Source: Pomacea canaliculata (taxonomy: Eukaryota > Mollusca > Gastropoda > Architaenioglossa > Ampullariidae). From it: a DNA stretch of 64,000 nucleotides. Shown one piece after another: positions 17,463 to 29,432 of this stretch. The first letter of the stretch is position 1, and every line of letters starts with the position of its first letter. Location: NCBI RefSeq assembly GCF_003073045.1, contig NC_037593.1, positions 3,649,525 through 3,713,524 of the forward strand. Direction: 5' to 3'. Position numbers and translations under genes: made by a program. The notes beneath the pieces are model-generated. The model had not been told where the DNA came from and did not search any database. It was given only the letters and a program-made list of their open reading frames with translations.

Positions 17463-20400
17463 ATGAGTGGAAGACTTGGTGATTTGAGCCCCAAGCAAGA
17501 GGCAGCTCTGAAACAGGTTAGTTTTTAGGACAGCAGTAGTAGCCGTTTGCTAGTGTATGGCCGCAGTGCTGCGTTACACTATGTCATGTTTAAAATGTTT
17601 CTGTTTCAATCGTAATGTTAGAAACCCACGGGATGAGACTGAAATATCGTCTTGCAAATAAAATGCTAAACAGTTGAATTCTTTGTTCCATATTCCAGCT
17701 AGAGTAAAGAATAAGGGTCAAATGATTCACGCTGGACTTCGATCCCTTGAGTGGAGAATAATAGTCATAGCTAGAAGACTAAACAGCAGGCTAAATAATT
17801 TAATGACTGTGATTTGATGTGATTGCACTGCTGTAAATACTTTCTAGTGAAAAATATTCTTTTTTAATCACAGGGAGAGCTATGCAAAAGTATTAATGGG
17901 TAATCAAAGGTTCGTTTTACGTTGGACATATTGGTCACGTGCAGCTCAAGAATGCATTAAATGTTCTTTTTATGTTTGTGAAAAAATACCTTGCAAACAG
18001 TAGGTGAAGCCATAACCTCAAAGGCATTTTGTGTAGACAAAGCACTGATGTTTATGTAAAAGCATTATGAATTGTTCTCCTCTTCATCCCCCACCCCAAA
18101 AAACAAAATGCAGCAAGATATAGCAGTCCCCAGTCAAATCAATCATTTGCCAATTTGACGACTGTGTGTAATGCAATGATGACCATGACCGTACAATTTG
18201 ACCATAAAATAAATAAACTTTGATGTGGTCTTTATTGTCATTGGCTGACCTGTGCATACTATCTTTGTCTTTTTCATTTTGTGTGTGCTTGTCAGAGAGA
18301 GAATGAGAGAATGCTAATACTTAGTAATGGATACTGAGTCCTGTTTGTCATCTACTATAACACAACATCAATTATGACCTAATTTAGTATTTTATATATA
18401 TATGTGTTTTTACTACCATTTTTCTTTACTTTTCCTTGTAGTCATCTACTGTTTCAATTGTTAATAAAAGAAATCAATGAAAAAAGGGGTTCTTCATTAC
18501 TTCAAGTGTCCTGCATAAAGGCCTGTGATAAAGTTTGAACAGAAAGAAATATTACATTTGATATCAGCCACTCAATGTAAACTTTGCGTTATCAGTGCCT
18601 ATATCTCTAAAGAGGCAAGTAGCTGGGTTTTTGGAACAGGGCTGTTATTAGTTGGAAAGTAGGTTATCAGACTGGAAAAGTCAAAGAGTCAAGGACTTTA
18701 GTTTTATGGTCTACATGGTCGTCACTGTGCAATTTGTAATACATATTTTATCCTCACACAGAAAATAAAAGAAAAGGTTCTTATATAGGAGTGTTTCAGT
18801 TCTGCTTTCTTGTCTTTTAAACAAGCATTATGAAAGACATGCTTTTCTTCATATTTAGCAAGCTGAATTTTTAAAAGGAAGGCACAAGAATAATGTATAA
18901 ATGATAAAAAAGAGATATATTATTTATAAAAGATTGGTTTCTAAATGTTTGTATCTCATTTTTTATCAAGGTCTAATAACTATTCTTTCAGATTCGTGAA
19001 ATTATGAAAGATTTGTTAACACCTGAACATGATGATCATTTTGTGCTTCGCTGGCTTAGAGGTGAGCCAAATATGAGGCAGTTTGCAGTGTTGATTATTA
19101 TCACTATGATGTACTAAAATGTTATTTTATCTCTCATGCATACTCACACGCAGACTCAGAATATGCACAACTTCCAAATTCCTCTTAAGCAGAATGGCAT
19201 TAAATGATATCAAAAAAGATAAGACTATATTCATCCAGAGGGCAATTAGAGACAGCTTTTCATGGACACACATTTACAAAATAACAATACCACAACATAT
19301 TCACTTCTGCTGCACCAAACTGATTCTCATACATTCATGATTCATGCTTACATAATAGCTACATTCATTTGCACACAGTTAGATGTTGCATCATGGCTGA
19401 AACAACTAAGGACAGTATCAATCTGTTGGTGCTGCCTGCAGGTACACTTAATCAGCAGCCAGATGGAAGTTGAAAAATTCTCCTGGCAGGATAGGCGTGT
19501 GATCACAAAGAATTTTAAACACTTTTAGAAGTGTCTGCCTGCTATATGGAGTCTGAAGAGCAAGAGCTAAGATTGCACTTCTGTAGCATTTTGTAAATAC
19601 TTATTACTGCAAATAAATAATACAAGTTTTATTTCAGTTGAGTTGTTCTTATATTAGAAAAATGTCAGTCTGAATCTTTCCAGTTCTTCTGTACTCTGTG
19701 CGTTCTCTCTTTTCCTCTGCAAAGCCAGGAACTTTGATCTCAAGAAGACAGAGCAGATGATGCGAAGTGATTTTGCATGGAGAAAGCATATGGGAGCAAA
19801 CACCATTCTAGATGACTTTGTTGTGCCAGAAGTTTTGCAGAAATACTATCCAGGTGGCATATGTGGTCAGGACAAGCAAGGTGCCCTGGTATGGATGGAC
19901 CCTGTGGGACGTATTGATAGCAAAGGCTAGTTTTTCAATATAGTTTAAATGTATGGTTACTGTTGTACACTAGGCAGTAAAGTATAATATTTGCAAGTAG
20001 TATTAACTTTAGTTTTCTTCAGTTTTTCTTTGTTTTTCTCACTCTAACCTTTGTGTGTGTGTGTGTGTGCACACACTGGTCTGTGATGCATTATTTTGTC
20101 TTATCTTGTAACTGAGCACTTTCCCAAGTTATAATTGTCCTTTATTATTAATAAAGTTGATCTTCATTGTTGTTGTGATGGGAAGTAAAATGTGATGATT
20201 TCAACAAGTTATTGAATTGCATTCTAAAAAGTCTATGACATTCTTTTTTTCTTTTGAGCTCTTTAAAAAAAAATAAAAGGAAACATTTGTACTTTACCAT
20301 CCTATATGTTGAGGAAAAACATCCCACCTATATTTTTTCTGTCTTGTGTCATAACAGGCATGTTGAAGTCTGCGAGGAAATTGGAAATTTTGAAAAGCAA

Positions 20401-23400
20401 AGTTCATCTTCTGGAGTCTCTCTACAGACGTTTTGCAGTTCTTACAAGAGAGGTGAGCCAGCTTTGTTTACTGTTGCAGGCTTTGGAATACATGAAAAGT
20501 GAGGCAAAAATATACATCCTTGCTTTGTGTAAGCAGCTGTGCTCAAGAACAAATTCACCCCACCTCACATTAGATCACAAAAGCAAATATTTTTTAAATA
20601 AATAAAAACCCTAGCTGCCCTAGAAGCCCACAGGATAACACCTTGGCTTTGTATAACACCCTGTCCTTGTTGGGGGAGACTTGTTGACAAGTTATGCATT
20701 TTTGGGCTGTACAGGTTACTCTTTAAATTTGTAACATGCAGTTTGGATGCTTAAGTTCTATATAATTATCATTCGCTCAACGCAGTATTTATTTAATTTG
20801 CTCATTTTTTAACAAATTATTTTAATAATAATAGGATTTTTCTAGCACATTTCCCAAGACCATACAATTTGACCGTAAAATAAACTTTGATGTGGTCTTC
20901 CTTTATTGTCATTGGCTGACCTGTGCATGAGAGCATCTCTTTCTTTTTCAGTGTGTGTGTGTGTGCTTATAATAATAACTTATTATTGGCTGTTAAGTAT
21001 CGTTTGTCATCCACTATAATACACCATCAGTTATGACCTCATTTATTATTTCACATATATTTTTACGACCATGGCTCTTAACTTTTCCTTGCTTTCATCT
21101 ACTGTTTCAATTTTGCTTAATAAAAGATTTCTCTGAAAAAAAGTTGTTTTTTACTTTAAATGTCATTTAAGTACTGCATAAGGGTCTGTGATAAAGTATA
21201 AATAGAAAGAGAAATATTTCATTTGATTTCAACCACTCAGTGTATACTTTGTGTTATCAGTGCCTATCTCTCAGGAGGCAAGTAGCTGGGTTTTTCGAAC
21301 AGACCTGTTACTAGTTGGAAAGTAGGTTATCAGACTGAAAAAGTCAAAGAGTCAAGGACTTTAGTTTTATGATGTACATGATTGTCACTGTGCAGTTTGT
21401 AATATATTTTTTATATTCACCCAAAAAAATAAAAGAAAAAGTTCCTATATGAGAGGGTCTCAGTGCTGCTTTTTGTCTTTTAAACAAGCATTGTGAAAGA
21501 CATGCTTTTCTTCATATTTAGCAAGATGAATTTTTAAAAGAAAGGCATAGGAATAAAGTATAAATGTCAAATGATTTAAATTTGTATATTCAGTTTGTAC
21601 ACTTAGTCTAAAGTTCTGTATGATTATTGAGCACTAAACTAAGTGTTCATTTAATTTGTTAATTTTTTTTAACAAATTATTTCTAATGATAAATAATAAT
21701 AGGATTTTTTATAGCACATTTCCCACATGGAGTCAATTTCAGTGTGCTTCACAAGAGACAATTAAGGGGCAGTAAGTAGTGATGCCTTATGACAAGGCAG
21801 CATACCCAAGCAAACACACATCCACATATGCACACATACACATGCTCATATATGCACAATGAAAATTGCAGGAACATGAAGGAATGCAGAGATAGGATGT
21901 AGATAAACAGTGTAGATCAATTACAATAGGTTTTTCCAAAAAAGGTTTTAAAAAAAAAATATGTAGCATCCCCATTTTACAGAGAGACAGAGGCAGGGCA
22001 TTGCAAGTAGTGGGGCTAGAAACAGAATAAGCAGCAGCCGAAGCTCTCCAGTCTGCCTTAATGTTTCATGTTTTATGATTTCATTTTATGCTTCAAAGGC
22101 TAAACTATGTTCAGTTTATTTTCAAATGGCTGGGTTTACTTTGTTGCAAGATATTAACTTCCTAAATCTCAGTGGATATATTTGTTGTGTTTTTCAATCA
22201 CAATTCTCACCTGTTGTTTTCGAATGAGGTCAACTAATTACAGTCTTAATATCATGTCTTTAATGATGTTGAAATTTAAGCAAGCATGTTCAGAGCTATG
22301 CAGTTTTAATTTGATAATCTCTTATAGTCTCTTGTATTTGTGACTGCTGCTAAATGTATATTCCTACTGCTATTTATTGTTGTTGTTGCTTTAGAAATCA
22401 TGTTGGCATCATATTTCATCTCCATTATTAGTTCTTCTTAACATTAGACTTTGAATCCAAAGGAGGAAAATCTAAGACAATTTCTTTTTCAGCAAGGACG
22501 TTTAATAGACCAGATAGTTATTGTATTTGACATGGAACACTTTGGTATGAAGCATCTATGGAAACCAGGTAAATTTAGCTAGTCATCTTTATTTTGCTTT
22601 TTTAAAAATTTAGTTTTGTATTTTGCTTTGGTATTTTTTTTGGTCATCTCTACCTTTTTGAAAGCTGTATGTTTCTAAAGACTTAAAAGTAGTTTCTGAT
22701 TATTGCATATTTTAAGTCTTCATAGATTGATTGATTAAATAATTGACTCATGACCAGTGGATAAATGGAGAGAGAGACTTATTGACCAACCTGACTAAAT
22801 AATAATAAATGTGTGATTTATACAGTTCGTAATCACGCTCATAAAGGAGTATGCTCTTTGCACTTAACACAAGTAGGAGACATGGACAGAATATGAAGGA
22901 CAGAAGGAGAAACAACTACGAAGACAAGTAACAAAAGGCAGACATAGAAGATATAAAGAGGAATCAGGGAATCAGGATGGAAAGCGTAATAAATCTGCAG
23001 AGGATGACCAGCAGGAGCACTAGTCAATTTGCTATAATCACAATTATTGACAGCTACATCAATTGGTGCAAGAAGTGATGCCCACGATTCACTATCCAAC
23101 TGACCAATATAATTATTGCTTGATCTTGAATGTGAATCATTGGGTGTGATTGATTGTGAGTGATTATGAACTATTAAATGAATGGAGTAAGTCAGTGGAA
23201 TGAGTGGCTGAGTGTTCACAATTGCTGTGAATATATGGATATGAAATCCTACTTTTTTTCTTTCGATTTTCAGAAATTTCTTACATTATGCAGTATATTT
23301 TGTATCATATGCCACATCTTTCATAGGTGTGGACGTATTCATCGAGATAGTGCAGATGTTTGAAGCACATTATCCAGAAACACTTAAAAACTGTTTTGTC

Positions 23401-26400
23401 ATAAATGGTGAGTATCAAACTTTGTGCACATGGGTGAGAAGGTGAGAGCAAAGAACAATAAACAAAAGAGACTTTTCTAAACCCTTCCAAAATAGCTGAC
23501 CATCGTGAGTGAATGCCCCTGATGATAGTCTGACGAGTGTGAAAGAGTGCATGCTTGCATGTTTGTATGTACATTGGTGTGACTAGAGGAGGAGGGAAAG
23601 ATGTCTACCATGTTAATTGGCAATGCTTTACTAAGGCTTTTATAAACATAATGTTATATTTGAACATTTAAGACCCTGTTATGATTTTAGAATATTGTAC
23701 TTGATTGATTGCTCATTTTCATTTCTCCTTATGAAAAATGACAAACTTTCACGGTTAGTCCTTAAAGCCCCTTCTCAACTAGGCTAATGTTAAATAAACA
23801 TTGACCCAAGTGGCAAAGTTGTGTGCGACGGTCACAGGAAAACAATGTTGGTACGAACAGCTCAGGACTGTGGAATTTTGGTCAACATTCTAAGTGAAGA
23901 CTTGTTTGCTAATACATTTGCTTTATAGCACTCTAGAAGTTTGATGTTTTGGCACTCTTCTTGCTTAAGCAGAGCCTCAAGGAACATGATAAGGTCTGAT
24001 GATGCCATGGTGTGGTGATGTGGCTTCTGGGCTCAGTCAGCAGAAGGGCGAATGACTGCCTGAGCAATGAAGGGACTTCTTTTCTGCTGCTTACATTGAA
24101 ACAACTTACGCTGATTCTTGTTTGCGTTAAATGTACAAATTGGCTGTATTTTTCTTTTTTCTTTTTTTCTGCAGCTCCTAAGATCTTTCCAGTTGCCTTC
24201 AACATCATTAAACCCTTTTTAAGTGAGGATACTGCTAGAAAAATTCATGTTATGGGATGTGAGTACACAGATTGTGGTTTGTATTATATATAAATAATCC
24301 TGCTCTGAATTCTGTGGGAGCTTTGTATGTATATGAAAGTTGCAAGATTCAGTTGTTACATCTTTTGTTAACAACTGTATAAAGGTATAATTAAAGCTTT
24401 TTTTAATAAAAAGAAAAACTACTTTTAACTATTTCTCGAGAGATCGGATAAATTCAGATCCTTTTTTTATTGTCTTTTCTAGCCCAGTATAAAGAAACAC
24501 TGTTAAAGCACATAGATGCTGACCAGCTTCCTGAGCACTGGGGAGGTTCCCAGAGGGACCCTGATGGCAATCCTTACTGTGTTTCTAAAGTAAGCCCTTT
24601 TTATCAATTAAATTAATTTTTACCAGAAGCAATAGTGCATTTTTCTTTGTTTTGGTTTTTGTGTTTTTTTTTCTGGGGGTTGATCACTTTTAAGTAAGTG
24701 CTTTTATAGACTCATTAAAGAATACCTAGCCAAAGGGATCATCTGTATGATTGTATGCTGATGGAAATTATGACTGTTAATTTGCAATGATGTTTACTCT
24801 GCTTATCATGTCACAGCTTTCTTAGAGAACAAGCAAGAGCAGTGTTCTGTGGCCAGCAAAACGTTTTTTGGCTTTTGGGAAACAGCAGTAGACTATATTT
24901 TACCGAAAAGCATGTTCTTGTTTGCATGCACAATTAAGATGTGACAAGAAAATGTGCCCATAAAGAACTACACCCTTGTCTTGCTTCAGGTGTGTATGGG
25001 GGGAGAGATTCCGGAGGTGTACTATAGCCAAGACCTGTCTGATCTCAGTGGTTTCACAGAGGCCTCCATAGGGCGTGGCTCCACACTGAAAGTGCCGATA
25101 GAGCTGAATAAAAACAACAGCATTTTAAGGTAACATAATCGCCTCCAACAGAGCTGGAAATGTAGTAAAATTAGCATGCAAACCACAGATTCAATTTACT
25201 GTACTGCATCAAGAGAGAAGTTTGATTGTGATCATATATGCTTTCAAGGGCACAAATGATGCTCAGACACGGACATGCATAGACACCTCCCTCCGCATGC
25301 ATGTCTGTCTATCTATCTATTCCTCTTCATGCATCAGGTTGCACATAAGGCCTCAACCAGAGTCCGCCACCGATGTCGATCGGCTGAAACCCGCTCTAGG
25401 TGACCCCATGTCCAGCCCTTTCCCTTCATCTCCCTTTCCACTGTTCTTCTCCAAGTTTCCTTTGGGCGGCCTCGTTTTCTTCGGCCGTCTGGAGTCCATC
25501 GTAGGGCGACTCTGGAAAGGTCTGCTGTCTGCTGGCGGAGCACATGTCCAATCCATCGCCAACGCCTTCGTTGAACCTGCGTGGTGATGGACTCGGTTTC
25601 AGTTCTTCGGTGGAGTTCTTCGTTGGTGATGGTGTTTGGCCAAAAGATGTTAAGTATGCGCCTGAGGCATCTGTTTTGGAAGACGTCAAGCTTGTTACTG
25701 ATGGTTTTGGTCATCTTCCAAGATTCTGATCCGTAAAGGAGGGTGCTGATCACATTTGACTTGAAGATTCTCAGCTTGATCTTCTGGCTGATGTTTTTTG
25801 ACCTTCCATGTGCTCCTGAGTGAGGCGAAGGCCTGGCTGGCTTTCGCCAGTCGAGCTCGAATCTCCACCTCCGCATCCCCGGTGTTTGACATTTTGGACC
25901 CAAGATAGGTGAAACTGTAAACTTCCTCAATCTCTTCTCCATTTAGTTTGATGCTGTCTTGGACTCTGGCGTTCACTCTCATACTGTTTCTTTTTTTGCT
26001 GACCTTCAAGCCAAGGTTTCCAGCTCTTTCTGAGAAGGCCTTTGTTTTTTCCTGCATGTCTTGGTGGCGGTGGGACAGCAGGGCAATGTCATCAGCAAAG
26101 TCTATGTCTTCCAGTGTTGTTGTTGCTGTCATAGTCATGGTCCATCTGATCCCTCTCCTCTCACTGTCGGTGGAAGTCTTCATGATCCAGTCCATGGCCA
26201 GGATGAAGAGGAACGGCGACAGAATGCAGCCCTGCTTCACCCCGGTACTGACGTTGAAGGGGTCTGTGAGCTCTGTGTCACACACAACCTGGGATTTGAA
26301 ATCGCTGTACAGCATTGCAATGACCTGAACAAGTTTTGCAGGGACTCCATAATGCCTCAGGATCTTCCATAAGGATTCGCGGTGGATGCTGTCAAAAGCC

Positions 26401-27917
26401 TTCTCCAAGTCAATGAAATTGATGTACAGCGGTATGTTCCATTCGTTGCTCTGCTCCAGAATCTGTCGCAGAATGAAGATGTGTTCGGAGCAGGATCGCC
26501 CAGGGCGAAATCCTGCTTGCTGTGGTCGGAGGTCTTTCTCAAGAGTTGCCGTCAGTCTTGACAAAACAATCTTGCTGAAGACCTTGCTGGTGAGGGAAAG
26601 AAGTGTTATGCCCCTCCAATTATTGCAGTCTCCAAGATCTCCTTTCTTGGGTAACTTGAAGATGAGCCCTGTCTTCCACGCAACAGGGACCTGCCCTGAT
26701 TCCCAAATTTGCCTGAAGATTTCAGTCAGCTTGGGAGCTGTCACATTTATATCTGCTTTCAACATCTCTGCTGTTATTCCATCTGCCCCTGGTGCTTTGC
26801 CGCTCTTCATTGTCTTGACTGCTGCTGTCACTTCTTCCAGGCTTGGTGGGTCTGTGCAGATGTCAAGGTCTATAGCTGCTGGCTGGATGTCTGCAAGCTG
26901 AGGGGGATCTGGTCTGTTCAGAACCGACTCAAAATGTTCCCTCCAGCGCTGTAGTTTTCCTGCCTCGCATGCATGTACATGCCTCCATATACTTCCTACA
27001 CCCCTTCACGCACAGGCTTTAAATGTAGTTTCATTATTAGAGTCTACTATTATAATAATGAAAAAATTGATAGCCTTTTCCATCTATCCAGTTTAGGGAT
27101 TGGAATTAAAACTGACAAAATATTGTTTTCATGGCATGGTATAGACTTTATTATAGTAATCCTCAATCCGCAGTTTACCATAGATAACAGTTTCTGATAC
27201 ATGCAGAGAATACTTTAGTAATAATTTTAGTGAGTATACATATATATCCATTTTTTTTAAATGTTGACAATAGAACTGTGAAGTAGGAAATATTTGTTCT
27301 TAGATGGCAGTTCAAGACTGATGGCTTTGACATTGGCTTTGGTGTTTTTCGCAAAACTGTGGAAGGCCATCAGAAGACTGGAGACATGGAGGTCATTTTA
27401 CCGTCTGATCGTGTCAATAGTCACTTAGTGCCAGAAGATGGATCTGTCACTTGCAAGCAAAGTGGAACATGTGAGATGTTGTTTTATTGTGGCATGGGGA
27501 GGTTGTAAGAGAAGTAAATGTATGCTTTGTGCTTGTTTTCATCACATTAACTGATGCAACAAAATCAGTAAAATAAAGAATTTTGTAAAACAAGGAGCAA
27601 AGTACTTCCCTCCCCCACATCCACCATCAAAGTGAGACCCCTTGTTGTTTTGGTCACTTGTTAATCTTGTAGGACAATCTGATACTTGCAACTTCAGGAC
27701 ACTGGAGTAATTTTTCATATGACCTTTGGTTTTGTTTTTTTTTTTCTTGCCAGATGTGTTACGCTTCGACAACTCCTACAGTTGGGCCAGAAGCAAAAAA
27801 GTCTTCTACATTATTGAAGTTCTTGAGCCTGACACTGACATGGATCTGTCAAAGGATTTATCGTTTAGTAATTTGAATGATAATGATGCTGATTATGACT
27901 CAGAATCTTCTCATTGA
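17463..27917 (+). CDS. SEC14L2-like: SEC14-like protein (CRAL-TRIO plus GOLD), SEC14L2-type
   Basis: Eleven exons: 17463-17516, 18992-19061, 19725-19925, 20358-20452, 22493-22568, 23327-23407, 24175-24258, 24483-24589, 24990-25129, 27304-27470, 27754-27917 (TGA). They sum to 1239 nt, giving 412 residues, close to the vertebrate length. The protein starts [16 protein letters not shown] as in SEC14L2/3/4. Residues about 10-60 are the CRAL-TRIO N region (FVLRWLRARNFDL), about 75-245 the lipid-binding CRAL-TRIO fold ([33 protein letters not shown]), and about 260-380 a GOLD domain ([31 protein letters not shown]). Family members bind tocopherol, squalene or phosphoinositides and move lipids between membranes; the ligand here is unknown. 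The acidic C-terminal tail looks lineage-specific. Intron 3 has a GC donor (19926). Introns 1 and 4 share a repeated block and intron 9 carries a LINE. Confidence 0.95.
18186..18903 (+). repeat. Roughly 0.7-kb direct repeat, copy 1 (SEC14-like intron 1)
   Basis: This block aligns along its whole length with 20858-21566 in the same orientation. Shared landmarks include ACAATTTGACC, TCATTGGCTGACCTGTGCAT, AAAGTCAAAGAGTCAAGGAC and CTTTTAAACAAGCATT. Copies differ by scattered substitutions and small indels, so the duplication is not recent. I see no coding potential or terminal repeats. Confidence 0.9.
20054..20072. repeat. (GT)n microsatellite
   Basis: A short GT run in intron 3 of the SEC14-like gene. 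Confidence 0.75.
20722..21732 (+). repeat. Roughly 0.7-kb direct repeat, copy 2, flanked by a smaller duplication (intron 4)
   Basis: The second copy of the intron-1 block occupies 20858-21566. It is bracketed by a shorter direct duplication: 20722-20857 and 21577-21732 both run from an AAATTTGTA start through ATTTAATTTG and AACAAATTATTT to ATAATAATAGGATTTTT and CACATTTCCCA. The bracketing implies that the large block was inserted or copied together with a local tandem duplication. Confidence 0.8.
21733..22040. repeat. Degenerate interspersed repeat in SEC14-like intron 4
   Basis: After CACATTTCCCACATGGAGTC the sequence (stretches such as CAGTGTGCTTCAC and CCCCATTTTACAGAGAGACA) has the composition of a decayed SINE-like repeat with an internal CA-rich segment. 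Family assignment was not possible by eye. Confidence 0.35.
25305..26965 (-). mobile_element. 5'-truncated non-LTR retrotransposon (RTE-like LINE) in SEC14-like intron 9
   Basis: Antisense to the host gene. Reading the minus strand from 26965, the open frame enters at [15 protein letters not shown] and continues through reverse-transcriptase blocks: [18 protein letters not shown], a [10 protein letters not shown] catalytic block, [10 protein letters not shown], and FADDIALLS with the second catalytic pair. It ends with the WIGHVLRQ and [11 protein letters not shown]-terminal region and a stop at 25334. The endonuclease domain is missing. One frameshift near 25795-25810, in an A6 run, separates the RT part from the C-terminal part. 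The 3' end carries a short (TAGA)n-type tail. CGCATGCATGT flanks both sides (25294-25304 and 26966-26976) as an 11-bp target duplication. Clade assignment as RTE-like is by resemblance of the C-terminal motifs only. Confidence 0.85.
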
Positions 27918-29239
27918 TCTTAATTGCTTTGCAAAAGTATATGGATGCGAAATGAAATTTGGATGTGAAATAGTAAGGTTATTTTCAATGAGTGATGCAT
28001 TCAGTGACCAACAAAAGATTTGTAATTTTGTTTTCAAGCTATGGCTGCAGTAATTAATCAAGACTAGACTCAATTTAAGTGATTTGCTAAATTAAAAGTA
28101 TTTGATGTTTTGTTTAATAATGTACTTAGATAAACTGCATCAGCATTTATTAGGGATTTGATTAAACAACGACAAACAAAATATATGAAACAGAATACGA
28201 AACTGTAAACTTGGTGTAATTTTGAACCATTATACAAACCTTTTAAAAGAATATGCATGTCTAGTCTACCAGGTACACATTTTAACTGCCGACTCCTTTT
28301 ACTTACGTTTAATGCTATCCATCTGAACTACGACAAACTGTTTCATTGGAGATTTTCTTCCTTTGGCATTGAAAGTTAACATTTAGACAGCAAATGGCAG
28401 GGGAAGAGATATTGACATAAAAATGGAGAAAGCACAGCATCTATGGCATTTAAAAGTCTGTTATCTTAATGTTGTCTATGATCACCTATTTATATAAGGT
28501 AATAGATGTAAAAACGTTATTGTGGTCAAGTATTTGTTTTGCTGGCATCATGGGATTTTTCATTTACAAGAAAAATTGTGATTTGACAAATCACACAAAA
28601 CAACTTAAAAAAAAAATTAAAATCTATAATTTTTTATCTTTGCAAGGATGATTTTCTTTTTCTAAATTGTTGCTTTATGCTTAATAATGATGATGATGAT
28701 GATGACGAAGATGCTGAGCAAAACAACTCTGCTCATTTGCTTGTCTTTTTATTTTTTTTAGTTAATTCTGTCAAATGTTACATGTCAATTACTTTTTATT
28801 GGCATAATTTCTTCATAATGTTATTGTTGTGCCTTTCACTTTGAAAATATTTCATAAGAGCAAAGTGTCTAGTTTTTTCAAATGCTTTGTAAAAGATGAG
28901 CTGTTTAATTATTGTCTGACGAGATATTTACCAAACCCTCACAATTTTTGTCCCTTTGCCATTCAGCCTTGAGTCATCCTGGGGTAGAGATGTGTTTTTT
29001 AATGCAGTAATTTTGATGTTGCTGGCTCCATGACAAAAATAGACATGGTACATTCAAAAGTGGAAGAGGAAACATCGAACTCCGTTTTGGCAGAGATGAT
29101 ATGAATTAGAAACCAACCAAGAATGTGTGTGTTTGTTCATCATAAACTTCTTGAAATTACCTCAATGTGCTTTACTTAAAAATGATAGTGAATCCAGACT
29201 GTGATCTGTTTAGTATTATGAATTTATCATTTCAAAGGG

Positions 29240-29432
29240 TTTTTCTGGTGGCGCAACACTTAGTGGCCATCATCAATACAGCGAAGGTTGGCTGTCCTGG
29301 GTTCAACTCTCGTCTCGGGCATGCTGTTCTTGCTGTGGATGTGGCATCTGTCTACAGGACTGGCTGTCTTGCCACAATATAGCCTTAGCTGCTGGCTCGG
29401 CATAAAACACCAATCTTCCCCAACCACCTTTT
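29240..29432 (+). mobile_element. tRNA-derived SINE, family 1, longest copy
   Basis: The 5' part has a tRNA-like pol III promoter: an A-box-like TGGCGCAACACTTAGTGG and a B-box-like GGGTTCAACTC, spaced as in a tRNA. The body (GTGGATGTGGCATCTGTC, TTAGCTGCTGGCTCGGCATA) recurs in partial form at 41610 and 45655, which makes it a dispersed family rather than a tRNA gene. No target duplication was delimited. Confidence 0.7.

Noticed and set aside
25948-26901. Long plus-strand open frames (103-171 codons) opposite the LINE
   Set aside because: They are mirror frames of the minus-strand reverse transcriptase and show no family signature of their own.
29240-29320. A true tRNA gene
   Set aside because: A- and B-box-like motifs exist but acceptor ends do not pair and the sequence continues into a body shared with other copies; a SINE fits better.
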